DNA of 64,000 bases. Origin: Neurospora crassa OR74A. Its lineage: Eukaryota > Ascomycota > Sordariomycetes > Sordariales > Sordariaceae. Position numbers and translations under genes: made by a program. Shown piece by piece: positions 13,062 through 25,479 of this stretch. The stretch's first letter is position 1; the number at the start of each line of letters is the position of its first letter. Below the pieces are notes generated by a model. It did not search any database. It was given only the letters and a program-made list of their open reading frames with translations, and was not told the DNA's origin. The stretch lies in contig NC_026504.1 of assembly GCF_000182925.2 (NCBI RefSeq), positions 2,604,001 through 2,668,000 on the forward strand, written 5' to 3'.

Positions 13062-15960
13062 GACTCTTAAGTACTCTCTTTTCTATTACGCTAATCTCTA
13101 TTCAATACAACCTACATCTTTTATTCCTCCTCTAAATTCAATTTAGTACAATTTAGATATTAATTTAACCCTTCCTTCTTATTAAATATAAATTAGATAC
13201 CTATTTAAAATATTATATTATTATTATATCTTTTAATAATTATACTTCCTCTAATAATAATAAAGTTAAGGTTACTTCTAATAGTAATAATATAGGTAGA
13301 TTTACTAAAATTGAGGGTAAAAGGCCTTAGATTACTTTAAATTAAAATAATATAGTTAAATCTAGTAATATTAACAGTAAATAACCTTAGTAGTTTATTA
13401 TTACTCGCAGTATTCAATTTTTATATAGTTATAGTAGGGTGCTAATATTTAACTATTTAAATAAGCGGGCAACTACGCTATTATTAAACTTTTAATAGGT
13501 ATAGACTATAGAAGCTATTAAATTTATATTTAATTAGCAATTTATTAATTATATACGTCGACCCAATACGAATAAAGCGCTTGAACCGATATTAATTGTA
13601 TTTTAAGGCTTTATTAATAAGTATATTTAAAATTATTAGGGAGCCTTTCCTAATTTATTATAAAGGATTAAAGTATAATTGAATATAATAAAAATAAATT
13701 AGTTATACAACTAGGTCCTAAGATATAAGAATAAACTCCTATATTGCGAAATATACTTTAGTCCCCCTTAAGATTCAAGTTTAAAGAATGGATATATACC
13801 TTTAGACTATCCTATACTAAGTAGAATTTAGCCAGACTAGCAATATAACCTTATATTACTTTATAAGGAATTAGAATCTGATAAATTATTTAATAAATTC
13901 TTCTATTCTTACTTATAGCCTAATTAAGTAGGTGCTTTCCTACTAAAGAAGGCAGGTTTTTATAATTAGAAATGACTTATAGTATACTTAGCCAATCTTT
14001 GGTATAATATTAATAAGTATACTTTTACTTATACTAATAATTTAATTGCCCTACTTTTGTAGGTAATTAGAAAGGGGGTCTAAATGATTTTTGTACTAAA
14101 TAAGTATATTTAATTTAATAGTAGGACTTTGAAATATTTAATTAATCCGAGCGATATTACGTTATTTATAAAAGAAAAGAAGTTTTAGGTGATCCCTTTT
14201 TACTTTAAGAATTATTATTTTTTAGTAGCTATTTTTAATTAATTGGTAGGTTAATAGGACTACTACGATTCTAATTTTAAAGATTCTATACTACCGAATA
14301 TAAAGATAGCCTTAATTTTATTATTTTAAAAATTTAATATTTAGGGAGTATTAAAGTCTAACTTAGGCCTTATTATTTAATAGATTGAGTTTATTACCCA
14401 AAAGTTTAATTAGATCTATAAATTAATGGTAGTAGAAATTGTAAGAATAAGACTAATAGAATATAATTTAAATTTCTAAATGCTTTAGTTAAAGACTTAG
14501 AAATAGAGTATAGTATAGAAGGAATGTATAGTATTTAATTAGGAATAGAAAGAAAACGTTATAGTACGGTAGTATTAGAGAATGATTTATAATGCCTTGC
14601 GAATAAAGTAATAGTACTCTAACGATTTATTTCGTAAGTTTGAATTTAAAGTATTATATATAGTCGACTAAAGATTAAATAGCTTTTTATTTTAGTAAAG
14701 TAAATATATATACGGTATTAAAGGAAAGCCTTAGTATTTTGTATAGTTAAGGAATTATATTACTTAGAATATTAATAGCCGTATATAAGGACTAGGAGGT
14801 ATAGAGATCCTCTTTCAGTATTAGCTATATAATAGCCCTAATGCCTTTATCGACCTTCCTTTATTCTAATATATATTTATAAAACCTGTTAAGGGAAGTA
14901 GTAAAGACGATTCCTCGTTTTCTAGCTTTTTATCGTCTATATTTTCCTCTCTTACTTTTATAGTAGAACGAAGAGAGGTTAGAAGATTAACCTTTTTGTT
15001 TAGCAATATTTATTTACCCCCGCCTACGGATTCTTCTATATAATTAATTTTAATTCCGCTTTAATAAATTATAATTTATTTATAAAGCTCTAGGATAATG
15101 AATTAACCGTCTTCTACTCCAACTTTATTTTATTTAGCGGTATTATTACCCTTAAATTTTTAATTAATTAGGAGATAAAGTACTTCTATTTAATTGACTA
15201 TTAATAATAATATATATTATAATTTAATACTAATTATATCTAACCCTTCTAGGGGAATTAATACTCTTTCTCTCAATACTCTAATAAATTAGATATAATT
15301 ACAAATTCTTCTACCGCCTAGGAATATAGGAACTTTCGAACTATTATTAAAAGATAGAGCTCTATCGGTACTAAAAAGTATTAATTTATTAAGTAGTTTG
15401 GGATTACCTATAAGTTTAGTATAGATACTTACTTAGGTAAGGCGGATTAATTAATTACTAATCCTTTTAAATTTTAGGAAGCCGTTGAACCTATATACCC
15501 CTCCCTATTCCTCTTAATATAGATGTATATTATTAAATCCTATACCTATTTTATAATAAGGATTATTTCTAATAATTAGATTTAAGAGCTTCTATTTTAT
15601 AAGAAAGATATTTATTGCGGGCCGAAGCTTAGTACCTAATAAAATAGCTATAGATATACTACTTAATTTTAGCTCCTATAAATTTATAGTAAATTTATTA
15701 GTCTATTCCGTTTGCTGTACGGAATATAAATTAAATAGCCTTCTTAGCTATAATCCGAATAATTTTACTTAAATTCTAATAGAATTTGAAGAAAGGTTTA
15801 ATTTAAATATTTATTTAAAGTTATAAGGACTTTTAATATTTATTAGAATAATTTGGAACGATATTATTAGAAATATAAATAATCGTCTCCTTATTTAAAG
15901 TATTAAGGAAAAGGATTTGATTTATAAAGGTAAGAGGGGGTATAGAGGGAATAGAAATAA
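13062..15960 (+). pseudogene. Extra 3' reading frame of the retroelement, downstream of integrase
   Basis: About 2.9 kb lies between integrase and the 3' LTR, far more than most Ty3/gypsy elements have. One plus-strand frame can be read across 14690-15030 with only TAG/TAA stops of the CAG/CAA type; it includes SPNAFIDLPLF, IFIKPVKGSSKDDSS and a Ser-rich run. I do not recognise the product. It may be an accessory ORF, a displaced gag, or captured sequence. Frame continuity over the rest of the region was not established. Confidence 0.45.
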
Positions 15961-16032
15961 TAGAGGGGGACGTTAATTATATATATATATATATATAATA
16001 ATAAATTTATTTAGGGGATTTATTGTAAATTT

Positions 16033-16044
16033 AAAGGGAAGATT
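16033..16044 (+). other. Polypurine tract before the 3' LTR
   Basis: The sequence AAAGGGAAGATT directly abuts the TG of the 3' LTR, as expected for the plus-strand primer of an LTR retroelement. The matching tRNA primer-binding site after the 5' LTR is not recognisable, probably because of RIP. Confidence 0.6.
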
Positions 16045-16738
16045 TGATTTGGGGTGGTATATAAGAATATATGCGTTGATTTTCTGCGGTGATTTTTCTT
16101 TTTTTCGAATTTTTAGTAAGAATATTGGATTAGAAGACGTACTTTCTAGATTAAATAAATTTAAATAATTAGTATGGACGAAAAATAAAGAATAAAGGGT
16201 TAATTTAATAAGATAATAGATTGGAAGAAGTAGAAAAATAGGGATAATAAAAGGAAAAAAAATAGAAAAGAAAGGATAAAATATCGAACTTTAGAGGATA
16301 ATATAATAAATTAGTACGATATTTATTTCTTTGCTATATTAGATAATTAGTTTTTTAATTTTAAGTTTTTAGGAAAAGGAGAATAGTTTTTTTTTGGTGA
16401 TTTCTAATTATTTGCTTCTGTTTGCCTATTGTATTGACTGATCCTTTATCCCTCTCAAGGGAATATTTATTCGTTTCTTTATTTACTTCTAGGAAGAAGA
16501 TATTAAAAGATCCAATAGCTATCCTTACTTTCTAACGAAAACTGAATATTAAGCTACACAACAAGATGCGTAACGCCAGTGAATTGTATTTAGCTTAATA
16601 CTTCCTATCTCGACTATCCGAGAAAGGCTTGGAAATCACTTACTACCTTGCTCTGCCTAATCAGACATCCGAGAACTACAGTCCTTATACTAGCTGTGGT
16701 AGTGGTGGTGTTATTATTGTAGTTTTCTCGCCATTTCA
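16045..16738 (+). repeat. 3' LTR
   Basis: 694 bp, a direct repeat of 5310-6003, ending in an unmutated CA followed by the CTAT target copy. Its last ~180 bp keep much higher GC than the same part of the 5' LTR. Confidence 0.9.
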
Positions 16739-16742
16739 CTAT

Positions 16743-18520
16743 TAGTATTAACGAAAAATAGCTATTTAATATTATTATTATTAATATTACGTATATCCTC
16801 CTCGTTGATAAGGATAAATTCTATTTTATTATCCTTCTTATATTGCTCCTAGTAGTTATTCTAGTAGACTTTGCCCTTACTGTTGGGATCCTTAACCTAT
16901 ATATCGTATACCTCCTTTTTAATCTTGGAGTTGAACCGCCTTATTGTAAGTATATGCCTCTTTTTTTCTTCCTCCTACTCTTTTTACTATTACTCTATAG
17001 CCTTAATATTAAGCTCCCCCTTTAAAAGGCTTCGAATTTCACCCTTATTTGGTATTTTATATACCCTCCTCCTTATTCTACGATTGTAATTAGCCTCCCT
17101 CTCGCAGTCCTTATTGTTGCGCCGTTGGATGTGGGTAATTGTAAGAGGAAGTTTGTATACTGAAGTATATAAATGGATAAAATTATATTATATGGGCGAG
17201 TTGAATGTATGGGTATACTGATCCTTGATTCTGTTAGCCACTTTGATGGCTTTTTTAAAACGGTTGGATTTGGGTATTAAAGAGGGTAGTATTAGTATAG
17301 TCTCTTTTGGTTGCTATAATTTAATTTGTAATACTACTTGAGATCTATTAATTAGTTAAAATTTAGTATCTATAAAATTATTTATAATATTGTAAACTAT
17401 TATATTAGAATTTAAAATATATTTTAATTCCTTTACAAAAGTAGCACGGGTAAAGGAGTATTTATTGCGCTAAATGTACTTATGTAAGACTTTCTAGTAA
17501 TATACTTTGAGTGAGGTAAAGACTCCTATATTAAGCAGCTGTATAAGATGAGTAGAGTAGGGAGGCAAACCTATTAATTGAATATCGAAGGTATTAGTAT
17601 ATTGCTTAATAGTTATATTATAATAATTATTAAAGCCGTTAACAATAAATAGTCGGTATATAGGGTTATAGTTAGGGAGCCTCCTTTTCCTTACTTTATT
17701 ATACAGGTCGTCGAACTTCCTCCTATTAGGATTTATACTATATTCGTTATAATTAAATTAGTCTATAAAACTATACTTCTACTTCTTAAATATCTCTAAC
17801 TTTTTAAAAGAGTAGCGGTTAAAGTGCTTAAACTAGTCTAATATAAGCTTTACGCTTAAAAATCCGGTTATTAATTTAGTAAATTGTATATTATCCTTAA
17901 AATTATTAATTAAGAAATCCTCTATAGGATTAATTTTAAAAATAAAATATACTAGTATACGTTAGCTAATTGCACTTACGTATACTATAAGGGTATAAGA
18001 CTCTCTATTGGTAATATTATTTATCTATAGCTATTGTACTAGTTAACTCGCTATTTTGTACAACTAATATTAATTAAACGTAATATCCTTTAATTAATTA
18101 AAATCTCCTTCGCTTACCTTCTTATTTACTAATTCTCTTAATATAATAATATAAATACAACTACCAGCAATACAGCCGATCCTTATACCTATTTCATCAA
18201 CGTTCCAACAGTTACAGTCTGGAATATCTATAGTTTCGTCTTTATACCGGTCGAACCAGTTATTTACGGAGTTATTATTGAGCTCCTAGAATTTCCTCTT
18301 AATATTTATAGTTTAGTAAGTAGGACTCTTTAGTTCGGGGTGATCCTTCAAGAACCGCGTTAACTAGCGACCGTTATACGTAGTAGGTACTCCGTGTAAC
18401 CCTCTGAGCGAATTGGCCACGCTAACGACTATTTCTTACAACGTTGGAAACCTTCCCTTGAAGTAAAATATAGTATATACGACGAGAGCATCCTCCTCCT
18501 TATTTATTAATATGTATAGT
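16743..18520 (-). pseudogene. pogo/Fot1-type (CENP-B HTH + DDE) transposase, RIP-broken
   Basis: Read on the minus strand from about 18515: GVPTTYNGR then TRFLKDHPELKS (second CENP-B helix-turn-helix), NSVNNWFDRYKDE, and WNVDEIGIRIG, where the Asp is the first catalytic residue of the pogo DDE domain. Further on, GLPPYSTHLIQLLNIGVF at 17521-17575 matches the strongly conserved LPPHSTHLLQPLDVGVF block of fungal DDE_1 transposases, with H-to-Y change. Stops such as TAG at expected Trp/Gln codons fit RIP. The frame is lost towards 16743, where the retroelement entered; the tail lies at 4474-5305. Confidence 0.8.
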
Positions 18521-18903
18521 CGATCCCGCGGACGAGTCGATATAGCGGTTCTACCCTCCTTACGTAACAACTTTGTATAACGAGTGATAGATATACGAGA
18601 TTACCTAGTATATGCCGCAATAATTCTGATTGATGAGGGGTTTCGCTGTTTTTGTGAAGCTAAATAGGTATAGGTACTAGATAAACTAGCGGGGTCGGGG
18701 AGTCTGTTAGTTATTAGTATAGTAAGTTAATAGCTATTCTCTATTAATCTATAGATATATAGATTCTTACTATTTTATAGCTTTAAGGCGATAGGAATGC
18801 GAAATGTAGTCACAAGGTAATAATGTCGTTGCGCGAATATTACAATATAAAAGAGTGATTTTACAGGGCGTTAATTGGCGAATCTACATAGTATATTTCG
18901 CTA

Positions 18904-18952
18904 CTGTCCCAAATTAATTTACTATCCCATATTTTATCCACCCCCTCTCCTA
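18904..18952 (-). repeat. Right terminal inverted repeat of the pogo element
   Basis: Reverse complement of 4425-4473 at 46 of 49 positions, followed by the TA target copy at 18953-18954. Confidence 0.85.
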
Positions 18953-18954
18953 TA

Positions 18955-19030
18955 GGGAGGGGGTGGAAGAGCCTTGGCGCCCAGAGCCAGAAGGCACCCA
19001 TCACCCTCGAGTATGGGTCCTGTAGTGAGC
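18955..19030. repeat. Right arm of the imperfect palindrome flanking the pogo element
   Basis: Starts GGGAGGGGGTGGAAGAGCC and pairs with the left arm ending at 4422. The match fades after the TCGAGTA near 19013. Confidence 0.6.
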
Positions 19031-20081
19031 GTGGTGGCATGCCGCAGTGCAGTGGTGGCTTCCTCGGCACTATGTAAACAGTCAGACCGAAGGGACCGAC
19101 AAGTGGAAGTTGAGCAACGCACAGACCACATCTATCCCGTTCTTTGTGCTCGTTTCCCGAAAGAGTAAAAGAGCACCTCTTGTGGATTCGTGGCTCATGT
19201 CAACAATGTTATCGCTCACGTCATACGTCTTGATACTCTACACTAGCCATGGTTGACCAGGGCGTCCCCATCTTTTCAGGGAATATCTATCTATGTTTTG
19301 TTTTATGGGTGTCGTATCGTCATACTTTGGAGATACAGCTATAAGGGGGGCCGCGCACGAAATCTACAAACCAGAAAGAGAACAACAAAGGGGAAACAGT
19401 CAAGAGAGAAGAAAATGAAATATATTAGGAAGAGCCAAAGATCGCACCCAAACTCCGTGACCAGAATGTTTCGTTTCGCTCTCTGCCCCTCGTCCATGCT
19501 GCCAACCCAACCTCAATCCATCTATATCGATCAAGCCGGTCGTAATACTCACATGTCTCCGTATCGTCGTTGATGTCCTCAGCTCCCTAGCCTATCCATC
19601 CTACCATCCACTGCTTCTAGAGCGCAATAATAATAGACCCAATAGCGAGAAGCCGGAAATGAGCACGCGTCGTATCTTCCGCGCCGCTTCTCCCTCCTGC
19701 TCCCGAGTGACAAGAAAGGGGTTTTCAATGAGCCCTCCAGAATAACTAAAGCCGTCTTTTCCTCTTGGACCTTAGCTTCATTACAACCATAGTAAAGTCT
19801 TGAGACCGAAGATACCCTCTTTCTCCCCTACACCGCCTCTTTGTTTCCATGCGGTAGACCCGGCCGTGCATATTGGTGGCCCGCAGGAAGACAGGTGCAT
19901 GTTCGATAGACGTAGGCTGTAGCCAAATAGAACTGAATGAGGCCAGACTGCTGTCATCCATACTTCGGGAGGATAAATCGGATCTCGTATCGCCATCGTG
20001 ATTGTCAGCGGGCTTTTTTTTTTTTTTTTTTGCGAGCTCCAGGGTCGGGTTTCGCCGCCACACAACTGCTACCCGTTTGGC
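19031..20081. other. Sec4 downstream region
   Basis: Normal GC composition with no convincing gene; reading frames of up to 106 codons here have no recognisable features. It should contain the SEC4 3' UTR. A long T tract (about 16 T) lies at 20016-20032, just past the SEC4 stop on the minus-strand transcript. Confidence 0.5.
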
Positions 20082-21040
<959 letters not shown>

Positions 21041-23002
21041 GATGAACTGGTGTGGGGGTTAACGCCGCCGCCCGTCGTTTCGATCTCTTGGAATGTTTCT
21101 CTGGTAGTTCGGACTCCGGAATTCGGCAAAGGGGATATCAATCGAAATCCGGCGTTTCGAAATCGTCGGGCTGTTGTACACTGGTAGTTGCGGGAAAGGG
21201 AATGGGGATGGAGACTGGAGGCTCGAATGGTGGTGACGATGCGCAGTTCAGGAAACAGGCGACAGAGCAGGAATGATGTTCAGTTGTAGGTAGGTAGTGT
21301 AGGTGAGTGAGTGAGTGGTGGTGGAATGCAGTGGTGGTGGTAGTTGAAAGCGTGTCCGCAGTGCGACGTTGACGGGCCTGTCAAAACTGCAGGGCGGTTG
21401 CACGGGTTAGGTAGTAGTCCAGCGGAGGAGGAGTCGCAGAACGAACAAACAGGCGAGAGCGCGATGGGGTCTCCTACTCCTGCACTAAGGTAGACTTGGC
21501 TGGCCGGCTACTGGGCTGCGGGCAGTGCGTACCTGGGCTCTCTCTCCCTCCAACTTTACGGGGCGATGCCGTGCGGAGATCCAATGGAAAGGCGAACAAT
21601 GACGAGGACGGGGAAGGCAGAAAGGGGTCTTGTAGCTTCCACTTGTCCAAGACCTCCCTGCGTGGAGAGGAAGGAACCAAGAAAACTGGAATGTCTCAGA
21701 TGCCCCTGATGTCTGATACTATCTAATCAATGCTAACCTGGGTCCCAAAGCGCAGGGCAAGTGGAAGTCCAGAGCCCGGGCAACGCGATCACCACCATAG
21801 AGGTACAATGTGAGGGTTGACGCACTTGCCTGAAGTGCTACCGAGTCGCGGGCTACACTATGTATGGGATGGGGGGTTATCTGTGCCCTTTACACCTGTA
21901 CCTCCACTCTAGTGGAAGAACGCTTATTGCAGCGCGTGATCGTGGTCTAGGGGACGCGACTGTTCGGTACGTAATCGGTCAAGTTTCTAGAACCTACAAT
22001 CGCCGCAACAACTCCACCTGATATTCCATTCTTTGTGTCCCTTTCAACCTTGCAGTAGATAGAGATACCAATGTGTTATGAATGACAGGATGAGCTCGAA
22101 GGACAAGTTGTTGTGCATGGCGCAAAGTGTCTAGGAAACCGGAGTGAGAAAGAGACAACTCAACTGCACTCTCAACGAATGCAACCCAAGATTCAGGAAC
22201 CAGGGAGGGAGCTCTGCCACTAATATCTGAGGTCGCGGAAGAAGGTGAGCCTCGAGACCAAACGAGACCATCCGTTCATTCGCGCATCCAACAGAAGACC
22301 AGCTGTCTTTATTTGTTTGTTTTACCAGGAAAGTTGATTAAGGGGTTTTCTTGGCTTCTTCAACAAAATGGAGTATCGTGAAAGGCCAGCTGAAGCTGCA
22401 GACACAGGCGACTGGGCGGTCTCACAGCAACATGGTGAGAAAGGCGGGCAGGGCGGTGAACAGTCTATACGCACGAGACGCAGTATCCGTTGATGGATCT
22501 ATAACTCATATTGGCCCAATGATCTCTTCCACCAAAGCCTTTTCCTGCCCTCCCGCCACACGAAAGGCGGCCCCTGGGTGACCCTGCACCCTGGTTATGC
22601 CCCTGCGTGAAGCGTGAAAAAGTCCAGCAACATGCCCGTGGGGTGTTTTCACACTACGTGGACTAAACGTCGCCGCCTATAGGCACATAGGTAGGTAGGT
22701 ATCCACCGTGTTTAAGGGGTTAGTAGACAACTCTGTTTTGGTGTTTAGGCCCGGTACTTCCTGCACCTGCTCACCTCTGCCATATCACCGGCACCATCTC
22801 CCCCGTGCATTCTCAAAACTCCAAGTCCTTATAGCTATTTCATACAAACAGAAGAATCATGGAAGATCTAGTCGCTATTTACTAAAGTACACTGATCATA
22901 TCACATCACAGCCCAACTAACAATACAAAACGCTTACCGCCATTCACCAACTCCCGCGCTGGGGATCTCGGGATAGAGGATTGATGAAACTCTGACAGCC
23001 AT
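21041..23002. other. SEC4 promoter/5' UTR and NCA2 3' region
   Basis: About 2 kb between two minus-strand genes. Near SEC4 it contains simple repeats of GGTAG and GTGAG type (21290-21350). There is no conserved coding frame; the largest open frames (about 75 codons) look random. The length suggests a long SEC4 promoter and leader. Confidence 0.5.
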
Positions 23003-25180
23003 CTATTTCTTGCCCAGCCAATCGGCGTATGCCCACCGAATCCTCTGCAGAGCCTTTTCTTGAAGAACGACATTCTTCACACTCGTCAAATCCTCCAGAT
23101 CCTCCAGGAACTCGCGCCGGATGTCTCCAGGGAGCACTTCAGTAGCGAGTTCGCGCAGCACATGCGCCTCGCAAAGCAACAGCCCGCGGTCCTTGTACTT
23201 GAGCCCGCCCTTGGGATTGGTAGCGCCCGCAGCCAGGATTCTGTCCATGTTTCTGAGTACCCTGACGATACGACGAACCTTTTCTCCTCTGCGGAGTCCC
23301 TTGCGGCTGCCAAAGACGGTCCTGAGGTATTGGACGATGCCGATGGAGACTGTATTTGAGAGTTAGCAGTGGCATTCAACGTTTCTCAGACAAGAGTCGA
23401 GCAAAATAACTTACCAACAACCCCGGGCGCCAGACCGACAAACCCAAAGAGCAATTCCTGGCTCTTGAGAAGCGAGTCGATACCACTGATAGCCACCTCT
23501 AAATCCACCTTGGTCTTCTGCACTTGGATCAGCAGCGAGCGGACCAGGTCACCGCTGACGGCGCCGACCAAGGGACGACGGAGGCCCTTCTCATAAGCCT
23601 TCAAGATAGGCGTAACATCTCCCTCCCTGACCTTTGCACGGATATCAGCAATCTGGAGGTCGGTAACGTTGGGCGACCCGACGGCCACACTGGGGTTATC
23701 CAGCGTGAACTCGACCACCATGCGTTCCAGACTCTCCCTGTCCGCCTTGAGACTGTCGCGGCTCATGATGGCAATCTCGCTGTTGGTGTCATGGCGGATG
23801 GTGCCGATGACCTTGCGGATGGGTTCGATGACCCAATTGAACCAAAAGTCACGAACGGTAATGCCGAGGTTCTGAATCCAGTCGATGATGCTGTCGCGCC
23901 TCTTGACGAGGACGTACAAAATGGTTGGAGAGGACACGAGCAAAGCCAGAGTGGGGAGCCAGTACCGAACAACGCGGGACGGCCTTCCGTTTTCGGAAAC
24001 GTGTTTGGCAACGGCTGTCTTGTGCTGTAGCAAGTTATGGTCCAGAATCTGGATCAAGCGTTCGGCAACAGATGAGGCCTTGGGCTTGGAGCTATCGGTA
24101 GTGCTGAAAGCGTTCCGAACGTCTCTGGCAACCTTGAAGACGCTGTCCTCGAACACCGAGAGTGGTTCGTTTGTTTCCACCGAGTTGGTAAGAATCGCGT
24201 GCATCAGAGCAATGCTATCAACCAGCGTGCTGTCTGCCACCATGAGTCTCGATTCGAGGCCCTTGTCCTCTTCGGCCTTTCGATCAAAGGCAAGCCCTTC
24301 GTCCACTAGAATTCCTAGCGCGGCAGCGATCGTCTCCCTGAGCTTTTGGAGCTCTGCTCGCTTTCGGCGAGCTTCAGCGCGGCACAGATCGACTGGAGAC
24401 AGAACCTTGCGTCGAAGGTTGGAGACTGAAGTCTCATCCATGCTTTGCCGCACGATGGAGTAAAACTGCGACCACTTCTGTGACATTCCCTCACTGAGAG
24501 ATGCACCCGCTTGCGCCGCTTCGATTTCTGACTGCTGCTGCAAGTGAATGTTCCGAATATGTTCACATACCACATCGTAAACCTCTTTGGCGCGAGACCA
24601 CGCCTTAGCCGGTGCGATTTGCGTCGCGTACAAACAGCTTTTGAGATACGAACTGAGCACATCGTCCCAGTACCATATCTCATCGCTGAGAGGCATGATT
24701 TGGTCAAAGAAGGTGTTCATCAAGATACCGTAAGTCTGAACCGTAGCCTTGGCCACCAGGAGCCATTCGATATCACGCTCATACTGGCTCTCAACGCCGA
24801 CTTCTCCCTGCTGGGCAAGTTCCTTCTCCGTGGCCAAAACCGAATCCTCCAGCAGTTGCTTGATACGAGAAGGGGGCAGAAAGGTGCCGGACCGAGAGGC
24901 AGTAGACAAAATCCTGGCTATGCGCAAGAGCTCATCGGCACGGGGTGAAGGCGGCTCGCTCACGGCCGTGAGCAACCCCGTCTCTTGTTGGTCATGCTCG
25001 GCATCCTGGGTCGAGCCGGGCTCCAGTCCCACGATCCTGTCAATGAGTACGTCCAAGTGACGCACCTTGCTGTCAAGAGAAAAGTCATGTTAACACCACC
25101 GTCCATCATCGAGACAAACTGACAAGTATGTCCTTATATGAGAGACCCCGGAAGAGTACTGACTCGGCCACGATCGCCAT
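23003..25180 (-). CDS. NCA2: Nca2-type mitochondrial membrane protein
   Basis: Three exons: 25180-25164 (17 nt), 25069-23415 and 23349-23003, giving 672 residues. The first exon gives MAIVA-D, joined by a GTCAGT donor and a TTGACAG acceptor to KVRHLDVLIDRIVGLE. A longer open frame beginning with a GTG codon at 25065 is not the true start. A transmembrane segment is visible (WLPTLALLVSSPTILYVLV) and another hydrophobic stretch lies around FGFVGLAPGVVGVSIGIVQ, with conserved GLLLCEAHVLR near the C-terminus, as in the Nca2 family. In yeast Nca2 affects expression of mitochondrially coded ATP synthase subunits 6 and 8. Introns are 94 and 65 bp. The reading frame is intact. Confidence 0.88.
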
Positions 25181-25479
25181 GGTTCGACTTGTTGGTCCCC
25201 TAACCCTGCAAACGAATGGTTCTGGACTTCGGGACAATTACAGCAGGTAATGTGATATGAGGATGGTGGAAAGTTCCGAACTGTTCGGGATTTCGTCTCG
25301 CCGGTGCTTGGCTACCAGGCCCTTTCGCCGGAAATACGAAGGGAAGGGTAAGTAAGGTTCTCGCCACAAATGGCCTCTCAGCCTCGCTCAAAGACGCGTA
25401 AAAGTGGCGATATGGAATCTCGGCAACAACACTGGAAATAGTGACTGGATATGATAAAGTGCGATCAGGCCATATGGCC
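25181..25479. promoter_or_regulatory. NCA2 proximal upstream region
   Basis: Only 300 bp separate the NCA2 ATG from the MITE-like element at 25480. I see no clear core-promoter motif. The promoter must either be this short or extend into the mobile element. Confidence 0.4.

Larger units (their letters stand above)
5310..16738 (+). mobile_element. Ty3/gypsy LTR retrotransposon, full length, RIP-inactivated, nested in the pogo element
   Basis: Two direct LTRs of exactly 694 bp each bound a 10.0-kb interior that includes three 100-N gaps. The LTRs begin TGATTTGGGG and end in CA (right copy CCATTTCA; left copy mutated to CTATTTTA). The 4-bp target duplication CTAT is at 5306-5309 and 16739-16742. 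Order in the plus strand: a possible gag region, reverse transcriptase (YLDD), RNase H, integrase, then about 3 kb of further reading frame before the 3' LTR. RT before IN is the Ty3/gypsy order. Stops are nearly all TAA/TAG where CAA/CAG/TGG would be expected, the mark of RIP. It is longer than a typical fungal gypsy element (6-8 kb) because of the extra 3' region. Confidence 0.9.
4425..18952 (-). mobile_element. RIP-mutated pogo/Fot1 (CENP-B type) DNA transposon, interrupted by an LTR retrotransposon
   Basis: The ends are 49-bp inverted repeats (46 of 49 identical) starting TAGGAGAGGGGGTGGATAAA and carrying two copies of ATATGGGACAG-like sequence. A TA duplicate lies on each side (4423-4424 and 18953-18954), as expected for Tc1/mariner/pogo insertion. 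Subtracting the nested retroelement (5310-16738 plus one 4-bp target copy) leaves about 3.1 kb, a normal size for a fungal pogo element. The minus strand from 18520 inward reads as a CENP-B/DDE transposase with many stop codons that fit C-to-T change. The element is certainly inactive. The boundary could be placed a few bases further out because the flanks are also inverted repeats. Confidence 0.8.

Noticed and set aside
4500-18900. AT-rich block considered as centromere or mitochondrial insertion
   Set aside because: Readable RT, integrase and transposase remnants, LTRs and TIRs explain it as RIP-mutated transposons.
23386-25065. NCA2 start at 25065
   Set aside because: That codon is GTG; splicing from the ATG at 25180 gives a typical N-terminus in frame.
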